From Planctomycetota bacterium (GTDB taxonomy: Bacteria; Planctomycetota; UBA8108; UBA1146), in NCBI GenBank assembly GCA_002691835.1, contig NZJA01000041.1, positions 1-18,732 of the forward strand: a DNA stretch of 18,732 nt, given 5' to 3'. Of this stretch, positions 14,395 to 18,732 are shown in pieces (the stretch's first letter is position 1; every line of letters starts with the position of its first letter). Both the position numbers and the translations under genes were made by a program. The notes under the pieces were generated by a model, which had not been told where the DNA came from, searched no databases, and saw only the letters and a program-made list of their open reading frames with translations.

Positions 14395-15084
14395 TCAGTC
14401 CTCCAGAGGGGTTTCACCCTTCTGATAACCTTCAACGGCCAATTGAATGACATAACTGGCAAGTTGGTCGATTTCTGCAGGAACGAGAACCTGTAAGGGC
14501 ATTTTTGCCTGAGAATTGTCGAAGGTCGGCTGGCGCAGGTAGCCCTTCAGCCAAAGGCGCATGCTTGTAAGAACATCCGCCTCCTCAGAGATGGCATCGA
14601 AGGTTTTTTTACCTGCTGAAAACCTGTCTGGATCTTTCTCGCCAAGCTCTTTCAGGTATTGGTCATAACTCAACATACGCTTGAGTCGGCGCATCGACAC
14701 CTGTACCAGTGGAGGCTGCAGAATCGCTCCTCTGCCCTCGATCTTGTGGCAAAGAATGCATCTTTTCTTGGCCACCAGGCGTCCCATTTTGGCATTCCTT
14801 TTGAATACATCATCGGACAGAAGTGAGAGATCTGGCATGGGAAAATCCGGGACCTGCGGCTGTTGTTCTTCCGCCATCTCGTCAGGGGCCTCTTCAACCT
14901 TTGCGCTGACCGCTGAATCGGATTTTTGAGGATTCCGTTTTTCGTTCGCATTGGGCGTACTCGAAGCAGGTTTTTGCTGGGAAACTGAAGCATCGCATCC
15001 GAGAAAAAAGAGAAGGCTGAATAGCGAAACAACCCTCATGAATTTCAGCGAAGGGAGACCGGAAAGCGACATCAACATGGCCAT
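14395..15084 (-). CDS. Lipoprotein mono-haem c-type cytochrome
   Basis: The 229-residue frame has a lipoprotein signal ending in the lipobox FLGC (Cys30 in this numbering), so the mature protein should be lipid-anchored on the periplasmic side. A disordered Ser/Pro/Glu-rich linker (31-95) leads to a cytochrome c domain (about 96-220). That domain has one haem site, CILCH (109-113), preceded by KK and followed by GRGAILQPPL, and a likely axial Met195 in the AKMPL segment before the C-terminal helix. It presumably carries electrons in a respiratory or oxidative pathway; no partner oxidoreductase or haem-lyase gene is in the window. The start is uncertain: Met codons at 15084, 15078, 15072 and 15039 all lack a clear ribosome site, and the last would leave a rather short signal. 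The glycosyltransferase gene lies 94 bases upstream on the same strand. Confidence 0.88.
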   Translation of the reverse strand: MAMLMSLSGLPSLKFMRVVSLFSLLFFLGCDASVSQQKPASSTPNANEKRNPQKSDSAVSAKVEEAPDEMAEEQQPQVPDFPMPDLSLLSDDVFKRNAKMGRLVAKKRCILCHKIEGRGAILQPPLVQVSMRRLKRMLSYDQYLKELGEKDPDRFSAGKKTFDAISEEADVLTSMRLWLKGYLRQPTFDNSQAKMPLQVLVPAEIDQLASYVIQLAVEGYQKGETPLED

Positions 15085-15178
15085 TTCTGAAGAGAGGCGA
15101 GTACGAGAACAGTAAAAGAAGCGAGTCTTAAAAATATAGCGTTAATCTGAGGCATGTTCCACCTCGGTATGGGCTCTC

Positions 15179-15877
15179 TCAGCCGCTTCTTGGAAGAGTC
15201 AGCACCACCCATAACATTCTCAAACCATCCCTGAGCAGTTGAACCCTGCTCTCTTCTGCGTCGCTCCACTCTATAGGAACTTCAACGATCTCAAGTCCAC
15301 TCTGCCGAGCCCTCACCAGAACCTCAACATCAAAAGCAAATCCTTCGGTCTTCATGTCCCTGAAAATCGGCTTTATGACACTCGCCTCAAATAACTTGCA
15401 GCCACATTGAGTGTCGCGAATCTTCAGACCTGTATAGACACGAACCAGGTCTCTAAAAATTGATCCCGATAGACGTCTCAACCATCCTTGGGGCTTTGGA
15501 AGAACTGATTCGGATAGGGCTCGAGATCCGCAGACGACGGAAACTCCAGATGACATCGCCGCTCGCAAAATCCTCAGTGAATCAGGAGAAGCGGAAAGGT
15601 CTACATCGAGCATGGCAATCTGGTCCCCTCGGGCTTCCAGAACTCCCTGCCGAACCGCCGCTCCTTTCCCCCGATGCCGATCGAGTTGAATCCAGCGAAG
15701 ACGGGAATCCCGATCCTGCCATGGGCCGAGAATCTCTTCTGGCTGATCCTCACAGCCATCGGAGACCAGCAACAACTCGCCTCCATCTCCAAGGGTATCC
15801 AAATACCCCAGAGTCTCACGGATAGCTCTTTCGAGCATATTCCTGCCGTTCCAGACAGGGATCACCACCGATAGCAA
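15179..15877 (-). CDS. Family 2 glycosyltransferase (dolichyl/polyprenyl-phosphate glucosyltransferase-like)
   Basis: The 232-residue GT-A fold enzyme has SVVIPVWNG (3-11), VSDG (38-41), GKGAAVRQG (70-78), the metal-binding DVD (91-93), and the DTQCGCKLF (155-163) and FAFDVEVL (180-187) segments. The last two are typical of the DPM1/ALG5-like branch, which moves a sugar from a nucleotide donor to a polyprenyl phosphate. There are no C-terminal transmembrane helices, so it is cytosolic or peripheral. Donor and acceptor cannot be fixed from sequence; envelope glycan or glycoprotein synthesis is the likely context. The start is a TTG at 15875-15877: no ATG exists in this frame before the upstream stop, the conserved first strand begins at residue 3, and AGGAG sits five bases upstream. 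Confidence 0.92.
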   Translation of the reverse strand: MLSVVIPVWNGRNMLERAIRETLGYLDTLGDGGELLLVSDGCEDQPEEILGPWQDRDSRLRWIQLDRHRGKGAAVRQGVLEARGDQIAMLDVDLSASPDSLRILRAAMSSGVSVVCGSRALSESVLPKPQGWLRRLSGSIFRDLVRVYTGLKIRDTQCGCKLFEASVIKPIFRDMKTEGFAFDVEVLVRARQSGLEIVEVPIEWSDAEESRVQLLRDGLRMLWVVLTLPRSG

Positions 15878-15882
15878 CGCTG

Positions 15883-15887
15883 CTCCT
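15883..15887 (-). promoter_or_regulatory. Ribosome binding site supporting a TTG start
   Basis: AGGAG on the minus strand, five bases before the TTG at 15875-15877, decides the start of the glycosyltransferase gene, whose frame has no ATG upstream of its first conserved strand. Confidence 0.75.
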
Positions 15888-16062
15888 GCCCATGGAATCC
15901 GCTTTCACGGAGAGTCCTGATCCGCGAATGATTCCATCCCGGATGAAGCCATGGCTCCCCCTGGAGAGCAACCTCCTTCTGCGGATGTGACCGAATTGCG
16001 GGAAGATGGAATCCTTCTGTAAGGAAATGCGTCTTCTCTGTAAGTCCGCGGGAGTGAAAGTA

Positions 16063-17241
16063 ATGTCGGGAAAATCGAAAATCGCACTGGTTCTGGGAGG
16101 CGGTGGAGCGCGGTCGGCTTATCAAGCCGGCTACTTACGCTACATCGGCAAACGCATCCCTGATCTTCGGTTTTCAATTCTCTGTGGCACCTCAGCCGGC
16201 GCTATCAATGCAGTTCATCTCGCCCGCTATCAGGGCCCTCTCTCTGCGGCCTCCAATGATCTCAAAAACCTTTGGTCGGAACTCACCGTCGATCAGGTCT
16301 TCGAAGCCAATACATGGTCGCTCGGACAAATGGTCGCAAGATGGGGAATGAAACTCCTCAGTGGCGGCAGTACTTTGGCCCCCACCACCCGAGGTCTTGT
16401 CGATACCCAACCCCTTCGCCGCTACCTCACCCGCCAGACCCAGTGTCTTCAAAATGGAAAAATTCCTGGGGTTGAAGAAAACATACTCAGGGGAAATCTC
16501 GATTCTTTGGCGATCACAACAACCGACTATGACAGCGGTCGCTCCGTCACATGGATTCATGGCAACAACACTCACGAATGGCAGAGAACCTATCGATCCG
16601 GGATTGAGACGAAGATACGACTCGATCACATCATGGCCTCTTGTGCGATCCCTCTCGTTTTTCCTGCCGTAAAGGTAGAGGGCTGTTGGCATGGTGACGG
16701 GGGCGTCAGACTGACCACCCCGCTTTCGCCTGCAATGCATTTGGGAGCAGAGAAGATTCTGGCGATTTCCACCAGGTACCTCCCCAATGGTGTCTTGCCC
16801 CCACTGAAATCGGAAGGCACCTATCCCCCTCCGGCTCAGGTTGCCGGCGTACTCATGAATGCAATCTTTCTCGACGCGATGGATTTCGACGCCAGTAATG
16901 TCGATAGATTTAATCAGCTGTTGAAGAAGCTGCCTGAAGAAGACCGAATGGGGCTCAGGCCTGTTGATATGTTCACAGCTCGCCCCTCAGAAGACCCCGG
17001 AATACTCGCAGGTCAATTCGAGGCGAATCTGCCAGGCCCGTTCCGATTCATGGAGCGAGGATTGGGAACGCAGGAATCCAGCAGTAACGATTTGCTCTCA
17101 CTGCTGATGTTCCAGCCCGAATATGTTCAGGCCTTGATCGATATGGGCGAAAGAGATGCTCGAGCAAGTGCAGATCGATTGATCCCGTTTCTTCAGGATC
17201 AAGCCACGCCTGCTTCCCTCAGCTCCCAACGAGATACCTGA
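16063..17241 (+). CDS. Patatin-like phospholipase
   Basis: The 392-residue protein carries the full patatin signature. The oxyanion-hole glycine-rich loop GGGGARSAYQAG is at 12-23, the nucleophile elbow GTSAG with Ser44 at 42-46, the ASCAIPLVFPAV block at 192-203, and the Asp-Gly-Gly with catalytic Asp212 at 212-214. Such Ser-Asp enzymes hydrolyse acyl chains from phospholipids or related esters. Residues from about 260 onward form a long C-terminal part without a motif I know. There is no signal peptide or membrane helix. The frame is open back to 16006. I chose the ATG at 16063 because GGGAG lies eight bases upstream and the catalytic domain then starts almost at once; ATGs at 16006 and 16027 are alternatives. 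It ends two bases from the convergent gene. Confidence 0.93.
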   Translation: MSGKSKIALVLGGGGARSAYQAGYLRYIGKRIPDLRFSILCGTSAGAINAVHLARYQGPLSAASNDLKNLWSELTVDQVFEANTWSLGQMVARWGMKLLSGGSTLAPTTRGLVDTQPLRRYLTRQTQCLQNGKIPGVEENILRGNLDSLAITTTDYDSGRSVTWIHGNNTHEWQRTYRSGIETKIRLDHIMASCAIPLVFPAVKVEGCWHGDGGVRLTTPLSPAMHLGAEKILAISTRYLPNGVLPPLKSEGTYPPPAQVAGVLMNAIFLDAMDFDASNVDRFNQLLKKLPEEDRMGLRPVDMFTARPSEDPGILAGQFEANLPGPFRFMERGLGTQESSSNDLLSLLMFQPEYVQALIDMGERDARASADRLIPFLQDQATPASLSSQRDT

Positions 17242-17243
17242 GA

Positions 17244-17684
17244 TCAGTCTCTGCTGACTTTCGCTTCCCGCTTGAAAGTCAACTTCGGATCGATCCGCAA
17301 GGGCTCCATCATCTCTGCCTCAATGAGTACATTTCGAACCACACCCATCTCGTCCTGATACCAGAGTACTGATTGCTGCCCACTCCCCGTCACTCCGACC
17401 AAGCTCCCGAAATGGGCTGGCAGAGAGAGAAGCTGCCGAAATTCGGAGACCTTTTTCCGAGCGGCATCTTTGCCCTTGAGGTCATATCCGATCGGCATTT
17501 CATGGGATTCTTCGACACCTCCTGCTGGCCAAACCCCAACAAGCCGGCTAAATGGAGACCCCGAAACCTGACTGAAGACGATCGACCCTCCGAGAAGGCT
17601 TCCTAAAATAAGGCAGCTGAAGAAGCCGATGACAAGGATCGGCAGAGAGAGGACAAACTGTCTATTTTTGGACTGATTTTTCAT
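17244..17684 (-). CDS. Small membrane-anchored protein of unknown function
   Basis: The 146-residue protein has a basic start (MKNQSKNR), one long hydrophobic helix (about 10-37), and a soluble domain of about 105 residues that should face the periplasm. The C-terminal half, with QQSVLWYQDEMGVVRNVLIE (103-122), reads as a beta hairpin. I recognise no family. The ATG at 17682-17684 has AGGAG five bases upstream, which supports it as a real gene. Its stop lies two bases from the end of the convergent patatin gene, and it diverges from the exported phosphohydrolase at 17844 across a 159-base gap in which I see no clear promoter. Confidence 0.72.
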   Translation of the reverse strand: MKNQSKNRQFVLSLPILVIGFFSCLILGSLLGGSIVFSQVSGSPFSRLVGVWPAGGVEESHEMPIGYDLKGKDAARKKVSEFRQLLSLPAHFGSLVGVTGSGQQSVLWYQDEMGVVRNVLIEAEMMEPLRIDPKLTFKREAKVSRD

Positions 17685-17843
17685 GGAACTCCTGACCGCT
17701 GACTGAGCGTAGGCCCCATTGAAGCAGATCTGCAGAGTTGTGGGAAGATCCTGAGGTAAATCAGCCCTTCGGAAAATCCTGGGTTGCCGCAGTATCTCTT
17801 TCGGCTGACGATATGAGACACCTCAATTGATGGAGAATGTGAC

Positions 17844-18732
17844 ATGATTCATTTCTTATCTCTTTTTCTGACACTAATGCTTCCCAGCGCAGACCCCAAA
17901 GCCACCGATGATCAGGCCCCAGCCTCACCGGATAATGGGACTGCGGTTTCCAGGGAATACACGATTGCCTTCTGGAATCTTGAGAACCTCTTCGACTTTG
18001 AAGATGACCCTGAGAATCCCGGAGATGACGAATACCTTCCTGAAAAAGAATGGGACCAAGCTCGCTACGAACGGAAAATTGATCACCTCGCAAAGGCTGT
18101 CGTTTCGATGGAGACCGATTTGCTGGCCGTTTGCGAAGTAGAGAACCGGAGGGTTCTTGAAGATTTAATTGCCCATCCCATGCTTGTCGCTGACCAATGG
18201 TCCATCGTTCATCGAGATTCTCTGGATCGTCGGGGAATCGATTTGGCTCTTCTCTATCGCCAACCCTTTAAACTCAATGGCGAATCAATTCTTCATTCCA
18301 TCGACCTCGGAGACGGAAATACCTCGACACGTGGAGTACTGGAAGTCCCCATGATGCTTTCAGGAACCGAGGTGACCTTTCTTGTGAATCACTGGCCCTC
18401 CAGGTTTGGAGGGGCAGAGGAGAGCTCTCCCAAACGAAAAGCTGCCGCTACCGTCGCCAGATCTGTGATCGACCGTCACTTGAGTCGGAATGCTGCTGCC
18501 GAAATCATTGTTCTTGGAGATCTCAATGACGACCCCTGGGACTCCTCGGTGAGAGAAGTCCTGAAAGCCGTCCGGGAGCTCCGGGCAGTGACTCACCCCA
18601 GTAATACAGCCCCCCGCAAAGAAGGTAGAACTACCTACTCTCCCCGGCTGTGGAATCCTTCATGGAAATTTGCCAATTCCACCGATAGTGGCACTTATTA
18701 CTACTGGAATGGCTGGTGCTGGAACTGTTTCG
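17844..18732 (+). CDS. Exported endonuclease/exonuclease/phosphatase-family protein, partial
   Basis: The frame is open from the ATG at 17844 to the window edge, giving 296 residues without a stop; the 3' end is missing. A short signal peptide (about 1-16) suggests export. The EEP-fold metal-dependent phosphohydrolase motifs follow in order: WNLENLFD (44-51) with Asn45, LLAVCEVEN (93-101) with the metal-binding Glu98, RGIDLALLY (130-138), NHWPSR (182-187) with His183, and GDLNDDP (225-231) with Asp226 and Asn228. The final conserved Asp-His segment should lie just beyond the window. This branch includes secreted nucleases and phosphodiesterases, and the substrate is unknown. GGAG at 17832-17835 lies eight bases before the ATG. 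The protein is truncated only by the edge of the window. Confidence 0.9.
   Translation, partial: MIHFLSLFLTLMLPSADPKATDDQAPASPDNGTAVSREYTIAFWNLENLFDFEDDPENPGDDEYLPEKEWDQARYERKIDHLAKAVVSMETDLLAVCEVENRRVLEDLIAHPMLVADQWSIVHRDSLDRRGIDLALLYRQPFKLNGESILHSIDLGDGNTSTRGVLEVPMMLSGTEVTFLVNHWPSRFGGAEESSPKRKAAATVARSVIDRHLSRNAAAEIIVLGDLNDDPWDSSVREVLKAVRELRAVTHPSNTAPRKEGRTTYSPRLWNPSWKFANSTDSGTYYYWNGWCWNCF

Overview
The window is an ordinary-looking chromosomal stretch of a mid-GC bacterium with a diderm envelope. It carries an AsmA/YhdP-like giant envelope protein, a lipoprotein cytochrome c, several exported or anchored proteins, and alanine racemase for peptidoglycan. A planctomycete or close relative fits best. 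The reasons are the orphan tandem-ACT protein with an AEINIHYAYP segment, the repeated W-D-x-Y-x-P-S-G modules of the AsmA-like protein, the BtpA-family protein, and many small anchored proteins of unknown function. This assignment is inferred from protein style, not from a marker gene. I see no phage, transposon, CRISPR, tRNA or rRNA.

Layout. 1-2975: an SDR oxidoreductase (-) and a BtpA/SgcQ-family TIM-barrel protein (+) diverge; they are followed by a two-gene minus-strand unit of unknown function (a cytosolic-looking 121-aa protein and an exported 288-aa protein) whose reading frames touch. 3143-8929: a tight plus-strand operon whose four genes are joined by three 4-nt stop/start overlaps: gamma-carbonic-anhydrase-like protein, TsaB (t6A tRNA modification), alanine racemase, and the 1094-aa AsmA-like protein. 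8968-10566 (-): an unusual membrane protein with a Cys-rich presumed periplasmic domain and a C-terminal receiver domain but no kinase. 10701-13962 (+): bifunctional FtcD (formiminoglutamate to methenyl-THF) with a large insertion, a membrane-anchored CpxP/Spy-like coiled-coil protein, and a tandem-ACT protein.

13963-14394 is the only long stretch without a protein gene and is the most interesting part of the window. On the minus strand it holds a sigma70-type promoter (TTGACC, 17 nt, TATTAA), a run of strong hairpins, and an intrinsic terminator with a 7-U tract. Together these define a candidate free-standing structured RNA of about 185 nt. Two of its hairpin loops carry UCCUC and it has two CGGGGGAC motifs. 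I could not match it to an RNA family I know.

14395-18732: a lipoprotein c-type cytochrome and a family-2 glycosyltransferase (both -), a patatin-like phospholipase (+), a small anchored protein (-), and the start of an exported endonuclease/exonuclease/phosphatase-family protein (+) that runs off the window end.

Apart from the 3143-8929 operon, most neighbours look functionally unrelated. Several pairs are convergent with tiny gaps (13, 38 and 2 nt), typical of a compact chromosome.
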